A stretch of DNA of 43,177 nucleotides from Phenylobacterium sp. (GTDB lineage Bacteria; Pseudomonadota; Alphaproteobacteria; Caulobacterales; Caulobacteraceae): the NCBI RefSeq assembly GCF_030697305.1, contig NZ_JAUYQL010000081.1:1-43177 (forward strand), given 5' to 3'. Of the stretch, positions 25,732 through 34,727 are shown one piece after another. The position numbers and the translations under genes were made by a program. Numbering within the stretch: position 1 is the stretch's first letter; each line of letters opens with the position of its first letter. The notes under the pieces are model-generated. The model did not search any database, was not told the origin of the DNA, and saw only the letters and a program-made list of their open reading frames with translations.

Positions 25732-28571
25732 TCGGCCGGTTCAGGTTGCGCGATGCGTCGGCTGCGTCGCGTGTGGGCTTGGTAGCGGGTCTGCCAATCC
25801 GTCGTGCCGTTGGAGAGCGCCACTTCGACGGCGGTGACCTTGTACTCGGGGCAGTTGGTGGCCCAGTCGGAATACTCGGTGGTGACTACGTTGGCCTGCG
25901 TCTGAGGGAAGTGGAAGGTCGTGTAGACGACGCCGGGCGCGACGCGTTCGGTCACTGTTGCGCGCAGGCTGGTTTCACCTGCGCGGCTCTTCAGCGAAAC
26001 CCAGTCGCCATCGCGGACGCCCCGCTGTTCGGCGTCCTCTGGATGGATCTCGAGAAGGTCCTCGTTGTGCCAGGCTACGTTCGCCGTGCGGCGCGTCTGG
26101 GCGCCGACGTTGTATTGAGACAGCACGCGGCCGGTGGTGAGCAGCAGCGGAAACCGTGGGCCGACCTTCTCGTCGGTGGCCACGTATTCGGTCAGCATGA
26201 ACCGGCCCTTGCCTCGGACGAAGCCGTCGAGATGCATGACCGGCGTGCCGAGAGGCGCAGCCGCGTTGCAAGGCCACTGGACGGACCCTTCCTCGTCGAG
26301 CTTCGCGAAACTGACGCCGGCGAAGGTGGGCGTGAGGCTGGCTATCTCGTCCATGATCTCGGACGGGTGGGAGTAGCTCATCGTGAAGCCGAGGGCGTTA
26401 GAGAGCATCTGAGTGATCTCCCAGTCGCCGAAGCCATTACGTGGGCTCATCACCTTGCGAACCCGCTGGATACGGCGTTCGGCGTTGGTGAAGGTGCCGT
26501 CCTTCTCGAGGAACGTCGATCCAGGCAGGAAGACGTGGGCGTAGTTGGCCGTTTCGTTCAGGAACAGGTCCTGGACGACAACGCACTCCATCGCCGCAAG
26601 ACCGGCCGCCACGTGCGTGGTGTTCGGGTCGGACTGCAGAATGTCCTCGCCTTGAATGTATAGCCCCTTGAAGGCGCCCTGGACGGCGGCGTCGAGCATG
26701 TTCGGGATGCGAAGGCCGGGCTCGGCGTCAAGCTCGACGTCCCACAGCGCCTCGAACACGCCGCGGGCATCGTCGTCGGATACGTGGCGGTAGCCGGAAA
26801 GCTCGTGGGGGAACGAGCCCATGTCGCAGGCGCCCTGAACGTTGTTCTGGCCTCTCAGCGGATTGACGCCGGCGCCCAGCTTGCCGAGGTTCCCGGTCGC
26901 CATGGCCAGGTTGGCGATGGCGATCACCGCGGTGGTGCCTTGGCTGTGCTCAGTGACGCCAAGGCCGTAGTAGATCGCCGCCGCGCCGCCTGTCGCGTAC
27001 AAGCGGGCGGCCTGTCGCACGGTCTCCGGCGGCACGCCGGTGAAGGCTTCGCTCGCCTCGGGTGAATTCGCCGGCGCCGCGACCGCCTCAGCCCAATCCT
27101 GGAATTCCTCCCAGTCGCAGCGCTCGCGCACGAACGCCTCGTCCACCAGGCCTTCGGTGACGATGACATGCGCCAGGGCGTTCAACACGGCGACATTGGT
27201 CCCTGGCCTTAGCGGCAGGTGATGGTCAGCCTGAACATGAGGGGTGCGAACGAGGTCGATCCGCCGAGGGTCGATGACGATCAGGCGCGCACCCTGGCGC
27301 AGCCGCTGCTTCATGCGGGAGGCGAACACCGGATGGCCGTCGGTGGGATTGGCGCCGATCACCATGATGACGTCCGAGTGCTCGACAGAGTCGAAATCCT
27401 GGGTACCCGCAGACGTGCCGAACGTCGCCTTCAGTCCGTAGCCGGTGGGCGAGTGGCAGACGCGGGCGCAGGTGTCGACATTGTTGTTGCCGAAGCCGGC
27501 CCGCACCAGCTTCTGGACCAGGAACGTTTCCTCGTTGGTGCACCGCGACGAGGTGATGCCGCCAACTGAATTGCGGCCATGGGCCGCCTGAATGCGTGTG
27601 AATTCCGAAGCGGCGTAGGCGATGGCCTCTGACCAAGTCACCTCGCGCCATGGGTCGGTGACGGCCCTGCGGATCATCGGATTGAGGATGCGCTCGCGAT
27701 GGGTCGCGTATCCCCAGGCGAAGCGACCTTTCACGCAGGAGTGGCCGCGGTTGGCCTTGCCGTCCTTGTACGGGACCATGCGCACGAGTTGCTCGCCGCG
27801 CATCTCGGCCTTGAAGGTGCACCCGACGCCACAGTAGGCGCAGGTCGTGACGACTGAGTGTTCGGGCTGACCGATGTCGATGATCGCCGTCTCAGTGAGC
27901 GCCGCCGTCGGGCAGGCCTGCACGCAGGCTCCGCACGACACGCACTCAGACTCCATGAACGGCTGCGACTGGCTGGCTGAAACCTGGCTGGCAAAACCGC
28001 GGCCTTCAATGGTCAGGGCGAAGGTGCCTTGCACCTCGTCGCAGGCGCGCACGCAGCGCGAACATACGATGCATTTCGACGGGTCGAAGGTGAAGTACGG
28101 GTTGGACTCGTCAGCTTCCGCGCAGAGGTGGTTGGCGCCGTCGTATCCGTATCGAACCTCCCGCAGCCCCACGGCTCCGGCCATGTCCTGGAGTTCGCAA
28201 TCCCCATTGGCGGCGCAGGTTAGACAATCCAGCGGGTGGTCGGAAATGTAGAGCTCCATCACGCCCTTGCGCAGTTTCGCGAGCTTGGGCGTCTGGGTGC
28301 GCACCACCATGCCGTCGGCGATCGGCGTGGTGCAGGACGCCGGCGTTCCGGCGCGACCGTCGATCTCCACCAGACAAAGCCTGCATGAACCAAAGGCCTG
28401 AAGGCTGTCGGTCGCGCATAACTTCGGGATCGCCGTGCCCATCATGGACGCCGCACGCATCACCGAAGTCCCGGCTGGCGCCATCACGGTTTGCCCGTCG
28501 ATCGTCAGCGATACGACCTCGGTCGCAGCGGAAGGAGGTGTGCCGGAATCGGCCTCTTTGATCAGGGGCAT
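25728..28571 (-). CDS. fdsA: NAD-dependent formate dehydrogenase alpha subunit (molybdenum, FeS)
   Basis: 947 residues. In order: an N-terminal [2Fe-2S] domain (Cys pattern FGSCRLCLVEIDG), the His-Cys cluster region, two [4Fe-4S] ferredoxin motifs (CIVCSRCVRACDE and CVSCGACVQACPT), the CAYCGVGC cluster, and the bis-MGD catalytic domain. The active-site region TCARVCHSPTGYG supplies a Cys metal ligand followed by His, so this is the Cys rather than Sec enzyme. It oxidises formate to CO2 and feeds electrons to FdsB. The protein carries no twin-arginine signal, so it is cytoplasmic. Confidence 0.96.
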   Translation of the reverse strand: MPLIKEADSGTPPSAATEVVSLTIDGQTVMAPAGTSVMRAASMMGTAIPKLCATDSLQAFGSCRLCLVEIDGRAGTPASCTTPIADGMVVRTQTPKLAKLRKGVMELYISDHPLDCLTCAANGDCELQDMAGAVGLREVRYGYDGANHLCAEADESNPYFTFDPSKCIVCSRCVRACDEVQGTFALTIEGRGFASQVSASQSQPFMESECVSCGACVQACPTAALTETAIIDIGQPEHSVVTTCAYCGVGCTFKAEMRGEQLVRMVPYKDGKANRGHSCVKGRFAWGYATHRERILNPMIRRAVTDPWREVTWSEAIAYAASEFTRIQAAHGRNSVGGITSSRCTNEETFLVQKLVRAGFGNNNVDTCARVCHSPTGYGLKATFGTSAGTQDFDSVEHSDVIMVIGANPTDGHPVFASRMKQRLRQGARLIVIDPRRIDLVRTPHVQADHHLPLRPGTNVAVLNALAHVIVTEGLVDEAFVRERCDWEEFQDWAEAVAAPANSPEASEAFTGVPPETVRQAARLYATGGAAAIYYGLGVTEHSQGTTAVIAIANLAMATGNLGKLGAGVNPLRGQNNVQGACDMGSFPHELSGYRHVSDDDARGVFEALWDVELDAEPGLRIPNMLDAAVQGAFKGLYIQGEDILQSDPNTTHVAAGLAAMECVVVQDLFLNETANYAHVFLPGSTFLEKDGTFTNAERRIQRVRKVMSPRNGFGDWEITQMLSNALGFTMSYSHPSEIMDEIASLTPTFAGVSFAKLDEEGSVQWPCNAAAPLGTPVMHLDGFVRGKGRFMLTEYVATDEKVGPRFPLLLTTGRVLSQYNVGAQTRRTANVAWHNEDLLEIHPEDAEQRGVRDGDWVSLKSRAGETSLRATVTERVAPGVVYTTFHFPQTQANVVTTEYSDWATNCPEYKVTAVEVALSNGTTDWQTRYQAHTRRSRRIAQPEPAE

Positions 28572-28578
28572 CGCGGCC

Positions 28579-30132
28579 TCATTTCGGCGGCGCCAACGCC
28601 TCCCCCCTGGGCTCGAAGTCCTGCGGGAAGTGTGTCACCGCGCTCATCACGGGATATGGCGTCAAGCCACCGAGCGCACAGAGCGATCCTAGCCGCATAG
28701 TTTCGCACAAATCCTCAAGCACTGCGAGGGAGCTGCGTTCACCAGCGATGATCCGGTCGATGGTCTCAATCCCGCGTACCGACCCGAGCCGGCATGGCGT
28801 GCACTTCCCACAGCTCTCGATGGCGCAGAACTCCATGGCGAAGCGCGCCTGCGCCGCCAAGTCCACGGTGTCGTTGAACACCACGATCCCGCCGTGTCCG
28901 ATCAAACCGTCGCGTGCGGCGAACGCCTCGTAGTCAAAGTGCGTGTCGAATAGGCTGGGTGGGAAATATGCACCCAACGGTCCGCCGACCTGAACGGCGC
29001 GGACGGGGCGGCCGCTCAGAGTCCCACCGCCGATGTCGTAAACCAGCGTGTTGAGGTCGAGGCCGAAAGGCGCTTCGAACAGGCCCCCGTTCCGGATGTC
29101 GCCGGCCAGTTGGATGGGCATTGTCCCGCGCGAACGGCCGTGTCCGTGCGCCGCGTAAGCCTCCGCGCCGTTCGCCAGAATGAGGGGCGCGGCGGCCAGA
29201 GTCAGGACGTTGTTGATTAGCGTCGGCCTCCCGAACAAGCCTGCATGCGCCGGAAGAGGGGGCTTGGCGCGCACCTGGCCGCGCTTCCCTTCCAGGCTCT
29301 CCAGCATCGCGGTCTCTTCGCCGCATACATAGGCGCCGGCGCCCACGCGCAATTCTATGTCGAACGCCGGCAGCCCCCCGCCTGCGGTTGGACCAAGCAG
29401 CCCAGCGTTTCGCGCCGTCGCTACGGCGCGTGAAAACGCGCGAATGGCGTGCGGGTACTCCGAGCGGATGTAGATGAAGCCCTTGGCGGCGCCCACCGCG
29501 AGGCCGGCGATGACCATGCCTTCGATCAGCAGGAACGGGTCACCCTCGAGCAACATCCGGTCGGCGAAGGTCCCGCTGTCGCCCTCGTCGGCGTTGCAGA
29601 CCACGTACTTGCGGTCGGCTTGGGCGCGACGAACCGTGTCCCACTTGATCCCGGCCGGAAAGCCAGCGCCGCCCCGACCACGCAGCCCGGAGCGGGTGAT
29701 CTCTTCGACGATCTGTTCCGGTGTGAGCGAGAGCGCCTTCTCTAGGCCAGCTAGGCCGCCAGCATTGCGATAGGCATCCAGCGATTGCGGATCGATCACG
29801 CCGCAGCGCGCGAATGTCAGCCGCATCTGGCGACGCAGGAAGGGCAGGGTCTCCACCGGACCTACGCATTTGGGGTGCGACTTCGCCTCGAACAGGCCGC
29901 TGTGCGCGAGATCCCGTGCTTCGTCGGGATAGATCGGACCGTAGCCGACGCGGCCTGCGGGGGTTTCGACCTCAACCAGCGTCTCCAGCTCAAACATCCC
30001 CCTGGATCCGGTCCGCACGATTTCGATCGGCAGACCGGACTGGCTGGCCTCCGCTGACAAGATGTCACAGACCTGATCGGCGCCGACCGCCAGGGCGGCG
30101 GCGTCCGCTGGCACGAAAACCCGCACGCTCAT
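28579..30132 (-). CDS. fdsB: NAD-dependent formate dehydrogenase beta subunit (FMN, NADH site)
   Basis: About 517 residues from ATG 30132, which overlaps the fdsG stop; an upstream in-frame extension of 35 residues lies in fdsG and is ignored. A thioredoxin-like N-terminal domain (~100 residues) precedes the NuoF-like part: GLRGRGGAGFPAGIKW for NADH/FMN, GAGAYVCGEETAML, and the [4Fe-4S] motif ESCGKCTPCRLG with a later Cys in GSLCALGG. It passes electrons from the FeS chain to NAD+. Confidence 0.95.
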   Translation of the reverse strand: MSVRVFVPADAAALAVGADQVCDILSAEASQSGLPIEIVRTGSRGMFELETLVEVETPAGRVGYGPIYPDEARDLAHSGLFEAKSHPKCVGPVETLPFLRRQMRLTFARCGVIDPQSLDAYRNAGGLAGLEKALSLTPEQIVEEITRSGLRGRGGAGFPAGIKWDTVRRAQADRKYVVCNADEGDSGTFADRMLLEGDPFLLIEGMVIAGLAVGAAKGFIYIRSEYPHAIRAFSRAVATARNAGLLGPTAGGGLPAFDIELRVGAGAYVCGEETAMLESLEGKRGQVRAKPPLPAHAGLFGRPTLINNVLTLAAAPLILANGAEAYAAHGHGRSRGTMPIQLAGDIRNGGLFEAPFGLDLNTLVYDIGGGTLSGRPVRAVQVGGPLGAYFPPSLFDTHFDYEAFAARDGLIGHGGIVVFNDTVDLAAQARFAMEFCAIESCGKCTPCRLGSVRGIETIDRIIAGERSSLAVLEDLCETMRLGSLCALGGLTPYPVMSAVTHFPQDFEPRGEALAPPK

Positions 30133-30611
30133 GGCAGAACCTGTGTGAGTAGGTGGTCGAGACGCGCGCCTTTCAATCGCGCGAACGGGTCGCCATCCAG
30201 CAGCGCCGCTGGGCCGCTCGCGCATAGGCCGAGGCAATAGACGGCTTCCAGCGTCACGGCGCCGTCGCTGCGGGTTTCCCCGACCTTTAAGCCTAGGGCG
30301 CGCTCAACCTGTGCGATAGCGTCGGCCGACCCTCGCGCCTGGCATGCCTCCGCCGCGCAGAACTTGAGGATCCTGCGTCCCGCCGGAACCCGTCGGAAGT
30401 CGTGATAGAAGGTCAGGACACCGTGAACATCGGCGCGGGATAAGTTCAAAACCTGAGCGATGATTGGAACGGCTTCGTCGGGCACGCAGCCGAACGTCGC
30501 CTGAATGACATGGAGAGCTGGCAGCAAAGGGCCTTCCAGCGCGACGCACCGCGCGACGAGCGCTGCGGCGTGGTCGGCGTTCCAGGGGATCTGTGGCAGG
30601 GAGGCAGACAT
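30129..30611 (-). CDS. fdsG: NAD-dependent formate dehydrogenase gamma subunit ([2Fe-2S], NuoE-like)
   Basis: 160 residues. Helical N-terminal half, then the thioredoxin-like fold with four cluster cysteines at about 85, 90, 126 and 130 (FCAAEACQARG and YCLGLCASGPAAL). It is the first gene of the fds operon. The 62 bp between its start and the next gene upstream hold no obvious promoter motif, so transcription may begin there or further upstream. Confidence 0.94.
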   Translation of the reverse strand: MSASLPQIPWNADHAAALVARCVALEGPLLPALHVIQATFGCVPDEAVPIIAQVLNLSRADVHGVLTFYHDFRRVPAGRRILKFCAAEACQARGSADAIAQVERALGLKVGETRSDGAVTLEAVYCLGLCASGPAALLDGDPFARLKGARLDHLLTQVLP

Positions 30612-30673
30612 GCGAACGCATTTGGGGGCGCCCCCCGCGCGCTAGCAAGCAAGCATCCCCGCCTGCGCCAAGC

Positions 30674-30949
30674 TCAGGTGATGTGACTGGGGCTTATGGG
30701 GTCGCTGCCGGGGAAGCTTTCCTCGATCGCCTCGTCGAGCAGGGCTTCCTGGCGATCTTCGGACGCGGCTTCCTTGTCCGCTAGCTGATCGTGCTTCTCG
30801 TCGTCGGCCAGCGGCTCCGCCTTGCGAGCGTGCGGCGTCTGAATGTGACGATCCTCAAGGCTCGGCTTACCTTCGACGGCCATATCGGCGGTAGAGGCGC
30901 TGGAGCCATGGGTGAAAGAGCGATCGGTGTCTGAGCTGCGGGTCGGCAT
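30674..30949 (-). CDS. Small acidic protein with conserved-type C-terminal motif
   Basis: 91 residues, highly charged and without hydrophobic segments. The C terminus EEALLDEAIEESFPGSDPISPS-like end (LLDEAIEESFPGSDPISPS) resembles a recurring tail in small, probably disordered bacterial proteins (DEAxEESFPASDPPS type). An AGGAGG site 11 bases before ATG 30949 supports translation. It lies upstream of fdsG on the same strand and could share a transcript. Function unknown. Confidence 0.65.
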   Translation of the reverse strand: MPTRSSDTDRSFTHGSSASTADMAVEGKPSLEDRHIQTPHARKAEPLADDEKHDQLADKEAASEDRQEALLDEAIEESFPGSDPISPSHIT

Positions 30950-31116
30950 GGGACTTAAGTCCTCCTGTGGCCTTGTAAGGCGTTCGGTGACTCAACCCCC
31001 TGGCGCGTCGCCAGTTGCAGCGCTTGCGCACAATGTCGCGAGCGACGGCGCTGGCTCAGTCGGAGGACGCACTGGGGAGGGAGGAGAATTGAAGCTAGTT
31101 CGCCCCGCCAGGCCCG

Positions 31117-31141
31117 CCCTGCGCGCGATATCGCGCGAGGG
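31117..31141 (-). terminator. Strong hairpin just past the tRNA-Thr 3' end
   Basis: A 16-bp perfect palindrome CGCGCGATATCGCGCG (31122-31137) is extended by CCCT/AGGG arms with one bulged G. It begins 5 bases after the encoded CCA of the tRNA. No T tract follows, so it may define the primary-transcript end or a processing site rather than being a classical terminator. Confidence 0.45.
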
Positions 31142-31146
31142 TGCCA

Positions 31147-31221
<75 letters not shown>

Positions 31222-31238
31222 GAAAAGGCGAGGCGCGG

Positions 31239-31267
31239 GCTATAGCCAAAGCCGACCGCGCCGTGAA
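31239..31267 (-). promoter_or_regulatory. Putative housekeeping promoter of tRNA-Thr
   Basis: Leftward TTCACGG (31261-31267), 14-base spacer, GCTATAGC (31239-31246). This matches the Caulobacter housekeeping consensus TTGACGS-N10-14-GCTANAWC at 6 of 7 and 7 of 8 positions. It ends 17 bases before the tRNA 5' end, which is suitable spacing for a stable-RNA gene. Confidence 0.55.
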
Positions 31268-31291
31268 GCGAAATCGACGGCGGGTGGTTGC

Positions 31292-31480
31292 TTGACGCCA
31301 TTGCCCGCCCGTCGCAAGCCTGTGCGGGTGAAGTGTCAGCCTCCGACTGTGAAGACCCGCCTCGACCCGCGCCGTGAGAAGCTGGCGCTGGCGCTGCGCG
31401 CGAATCTGCGCCGCCGCAAGGTGGGCGGTGGGCCGCCGGCGGCGAAAATCGGGCGTCCGGCGGACGAAACGCCTTCGTGA
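31292..31480 (+). CDS. Small basic protein upstream of murA
   Basis: Up to 62 residues (TTG 31292), with shorter GTG starts possible. The core LDPRREKLALALRANLRRRK resembles short Arg/Lys/Ala-rich proteins often found before murA in alphaproteobacteria; this is from memory, not a search. The C terminus is Gly/Pro-rich. No clear ribosome binding site. It may be a nucleic-acid-binding peptide or simply unassigned. Confidence 0.45.
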   Translation: MTPLPARRKPVRVKCQPPTVKTRLDPRREKLALALRANLRRRKVGGGPPAAKIGRPADETPS

Positions 31481-31585
31481 TCCGCATGGCTAAGCCTAAA
31501 TCGCGACCGGCGCTGGACACTGCGATGCGCTGCGGTGATGAATCCGCGCGCCGCCCGCGCCCACATCGTCGATCGAGGAACTGAT

Positions 31586-32875
31586 TTGGACCGTATCGCC
31601 ATCACCGGCGGCGTTCGGCTGGAGGGGGAAATCCCGATCAGCGGCGCCAAGAACTCCGCGATCAAGCTGATGGCCGCCAGCCTTTTGACCGACGAGCCGC
31701 TGCGGCTGACGAATATGCCGCGGCTAGCCGACACCCGCTTCCTGGGGCGGCTTCTGCAACGACTGGGCGCTGATCTCGTCGAGAGCGATGGCGTCGATGG
31801 GCCCGAGACAGTGCTTCGGACGAAAGAGATCGTCAGCGCAATCGCGCCCTATGACCTGGTCCGTCAGATGCGCGCATCCTTCAATGTGCTCGGCCCTCTG
31901 TTGGCGCGAACGGGGCAGGCGAAGGTATCGCTGCCCGGCGGCTGCACCATCGGCGCGCGGCCCGTTGATCTGCATCTGAAGGCGCTGGAGGCTTTGGGCG
32001 CACAGATCGACCTGCACGAGGGTTACGTTTACGCCCAGGCGCCGCGTGGTCTTCGCGGCGCGACTATCGCGTTTCCATTCGTGTCTGTCGGCGCCACCGA
32101 ACACGCCTTGTTGGCCGCCGTGCTCGCCGAGGGCGAGACGGTCCTAGAAAACGCCGCCTGCGAACCGGAGATCGTCGATCTCGCCGACTGCCTGAACAAG
32201 ATGGGTGCGAGCATTTCGGGCGCTGGTACGCCCAGCATCCGTATCAAGGGCGTCGCCCGCCTGGGCGGAGCCTCCCATGCGGTGATCCCCGATCGCATCG
32301 AAACTGGCACCTATGCGCTCGCCGCGGCTATGGCTGGGGGAGAGGTCAGGCTCACCAACACCCGTGCAGACCTCATCGAGGCGCTGCTCGACAAGATGAC
32401 CGAGGCGGGCGCCGAGGTGACCCGCCACAACGACGGTGTGACCGTAAAGCGCAACGGTGCGCGGCTGCGGGCCGTGGAGATCGAAACCGACCCCTATCCG
32501 GGTTTCGCGACGGACCTCCAGGCCCAGTTCATGGCCCTCATGACCCTAGCCGACGGCGAGAGCGTGGTGCGGGAGACGATCTTCGAGAACCGCTTCATGC
32601 ATGCCCCTGAACTGCGCCGGCTCGGCGCCGACATCACGGTGTCGGGCGGGGAGGCGAGGGTGCGGGGCGTCGACGCCCTCGAAGGGGCGCCCGTGATGGC
32701 CACCGATCTTCGGGCTTCGGTGAGCCTGGTGATCGCCGGTCTGGCGGCGCGCGGCGAGACCATGGTCAACCGCGTCTATCATCTGGACCGCGGCTTCGAG
32801 CGCCTGGAAGAAAAGCTCGGGGCGTGTGGCGCCCAGGTGCGGCGCATCGTCGGCGACGGCGAACCCGAGGACTGA
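31586..32875 (+). CDS. murA: UDP-N-acetylglucosamine 1-carboxyvinyltransferase
   Basis: 429 residues from TTG 31586, supported by GAGGAA five bases upstream and by the usual MurA start MDRIAITGG; an upstream ATG at 31535 would add 17 atypical residues. The two inside-out alpha/beta domains are complete. Motifs: [10 protein letters not shown] at the start, catalytic Cys120 in [16 protein letters not shown] (the fosfomycin target), and the [17 protein letters not shown] region. It adds enolpyruvate to UDP-GlcNAc, the first committed step of peptidoglycan synthesis, so it belongs functionally with the elongasome genes at the other end of the window. Confidence 0.96.
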   Translation: MDRIAITGGVRLEGEIPISGAKNSAIKLMAASLLTDEPLRLTNMPRLADTRFLGRLLQRLGADLVESDGVDGPETVLRTKEIVSAIAPYDLVRQMRASFNVLGPLLARTGQAKVSLPGGCTIGARPVDLHLKALEALGAQIDLHEGYVYAQAPRGLRGATIAFPFVSVGATEHALLAAVLAEGETVLENAACEPEIVDLADCLNKMGASISGAGTPSIRIKGVARLGGASHAVIPDRIETGTYALAAAMAGGEVRLTNTRADLIEALLDKMTEAGAEVTRHNDGVTVKRNGARLRAVEIETDPYPGFATDLQAQFMALMTLADGESVVRETIFENRFMHAPELRRLGADITVSGGEARVRGVDALEGAPVMATDLRASVSLVIAGLAARGETMVNRVYHLDRGFERLEEKLGACGAQVRRIVGDGEPED

Positions 32876-32880
32876 TCTGC

Positions 32881-33312
32881 ATGCCAGGTCCAGATTCAGC
32901 GGCGCTGCGTCTACTCGCCATGGACGAAGACGATCTCGCGGTGATCTCGGCGGCGCTTCAGGACGCTGTCGCCAAGGTCGGTGATATCGCCTACGAGCCG
33001 CGCGAACGCCGCCTGACCATCGTCTTCAATCGGTATCGGTGGGAATCCGGCGGCGGCGAGCGGGTCCGCTCGGCGTTGCAGCTCGGCGGCGTTTCACTGC
33101 TCCAGGCTCGCCGCATCCGCCGCGGCGCCAGGCAGGCGGTCGTGGAGCTGCTTTCCGTGCACTTCGAGGTCGGCGATGCGCCGAGCGGCTCGGTGGTGAT
33201 CAGCTTCGCCGGCGGCGGCGACCTGCGCGCTGAGGTCGAATGCGTCGACGCCATCCTGGCGGACATTTCCACGCCGTGGCCAACCCGCAGCGAACCGGCT
33301 CACGAGACTTGA
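32881..33312 (+). CDS. DUF2948 family protein
   Basis: 143 residues from ATG 32881. The signature LRLLAMDEDDLAVISAALQDAVAKVGDI, then RLTIVFNRYRWE, is that of DUF2948, a family of unknown function found beside murA and hisD in alphaproteobacteria. Only five bases separate it from murA, so it is cotranscribed. No catalytic motif or membrane segment is seen. Confidence 0.85.
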   Translation: MPGPDSAALRLLAMDEDDLAVISAALQDAVAKVGDIAYEPRERRLTIVFNRYRWESGGGERVRSALQLGGVSLLQARRIRRGARQAVVELLSVHFEVGDAPSGSVVISFAGGGDLRAEVECVDAILADISTPWPTRSEPAHET

Positions 33313-33348
33313 TGGCCTTAGCGCGCCAGGCCCGCTAAACACCGCGCC

Positions 33349-34656
33349 ATGCGCCGCTTCCGCATCTCCGATCCGGGTTTCGACCCGGCTTTCGCCGCCT
33401 TCCTGGACGAGCGCCGGGAGGCGCCGCAGGAAGTCGACGACATCGTTCGCGGCGTCCTGGCCGCAGTCCGCAACGAGGGACTGGCGGCCCTGCTGCGCTA
33501 CGCGCGCGAATTCGACCGCGTCGAGCTGGACGAGCGATCGATCCGCATCGGCTCCGACGAGATCGCCGCGGGAGCCGCAGCGTGCGAGCCTTCGGTGGTC
33601 GAAGCCATCGCCTTCGCCGCCCAGCGCATCCGCGTCTATCATGAACGCCAGCGGCCGGCCGACGCCAGCTTCGTCGACGCGGCCGGCGTCACGATGGGCT
33701 GGCGTTGGACCCCGCTCGACGCGGTGGGAATCTATGTCCCTGGCGGACGTGCAGCCTATCCCTCCACCGTCCTGATGAACGCCATACCCGCGGTCGCGGC
33801 CGGGGTCGGACGCATCGCCATGGTCACGCCGCCGGGCAAGGTGCAGCCGGCGGTGCTCGCCGCCGCCCAGCACGCTGGCATTTCTGAGATTTGGCGGGTC
33901 GGCGGCGCACAGGCGGTCGCGGCGCTGGCGTTCGGCGCGGGCCCCATCCGACCAGTCGATAAGATCGTCGGGCCGGGCAACGCCTTCGTCACCGCGGCCA
34001 AACGCCAGGTCTATGGCGTCGTCGGCATCGACGCCCTGGCGGGACCCTCCGAGATCGTGGTGGTCGCCGATGCGGCTAACGATCCGCGCTGGATCGCCGC
34101 CGATCTGCTGTCGCAGGCCGAGCATGATCCCGGCGCCCAATCCATTCTGATCACCGACAGCGAGGCCTTCGCCGCCGCTGTCGAGGCCGCCATCGACCTT
34201 GAGCTCAGCAAGCTGGCTACTGGTGCAGACGCCGCGGCGTCGTGGCGCGACCATGGCGCAGTGATCATCGCGCCGCTCGACGCTGCTCCCGGTCTCGTCG
34301 ATCGTATCGCACCCGAGCACGTCGAGTTCGCGATGGATGCGCCGGAGCGATTGGCCGACCGGGTGCGTCACGCTGGCGCGATCTTCCTGGGCCGTCACAC
34401 GCCCGAAGCTTTGGGCGACTACGTTGCGGGCTCCAACCACGTACTGCCAACAAGCCGCGCAGCCAGATTCTCGTCAGGCCTGTCGATGTATGACTTCCTC
34501 AAGCGCACCTCGATAGTCAACTGCGGCCCCGCCGCTTTCGCAGAGCTCGGGCCGCACACGGTCGCGCTGGCGACCGCAGAAGGGCTGCCGGCCCACGCCC
34601 TCTCGGCCGCGCTTCGGCTGGGCGCCGAGGCACGCTTCGATGGCGGCGACCAGTAG
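33349..34656 (+). CDS. hisD: Histidinol dehydrogenase
   Basis: 435 residues. Conserved blocks: VGIYVPGGRAAYPSTVLMN, VDKIVGPGNAFVTAAK, LAGPSEIVVVAD with SQAEHDPGAQS, catalytic Glu-His in APEHVEF, and GDYVAGSNHVLPTSRAARF. It carries out the last two oxidations of histidine biosynthesis (L-histidinol to histidine, NAD+-dependent, zinc). It is isolated from other his genes, as is usual in alphaproteobacteria, where it sits next to DUF2948. Confidence 0.96.
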   Translation: MRRFRISDPGFDPAFAAFLDERREAPQEVDDIVRGVLAAVRNEGLAALLRYAREFDRVELDERSIRIGSDEIAAGAAACEPSVVEAIAFAAQRIRVYHERQRPADASFVDAAGVTMGWRWTPLDAVGIYVPGGRAAYPSTVLMNAIPAVAAGVGRIAMVTPPGKVQPAVLAAAQHAGISEIWRVGGAQAVAALAFGAGPIRPVDKIVGPGNAFVTAAKRQVYGVVGIDALAGPSEIVVVADAANDPRWIAADLLSQAEHDPGAQSILITDSEAFAAAVEAAIDLELSKLATGADAAASWRDHGAVIIAPLDAAPGLVDRIAPEHVEFAMDAPERLADRVRHAGAIFLGRHTPEALGDYVAGSNHVLPTSRAARFSSGLSMYDFLKRTSIVNCGPAAFAELGPHTVALATAEGLPAHALSAALRLGAEARFDGGDQ

Positions 34657-34727
34657 ACGTCGATGCGCCTCGAACCCGCCCACCTTTAGAGGTAGTTGAC
34701 GTCATCCACAGTGAGCGGACGCATCCC

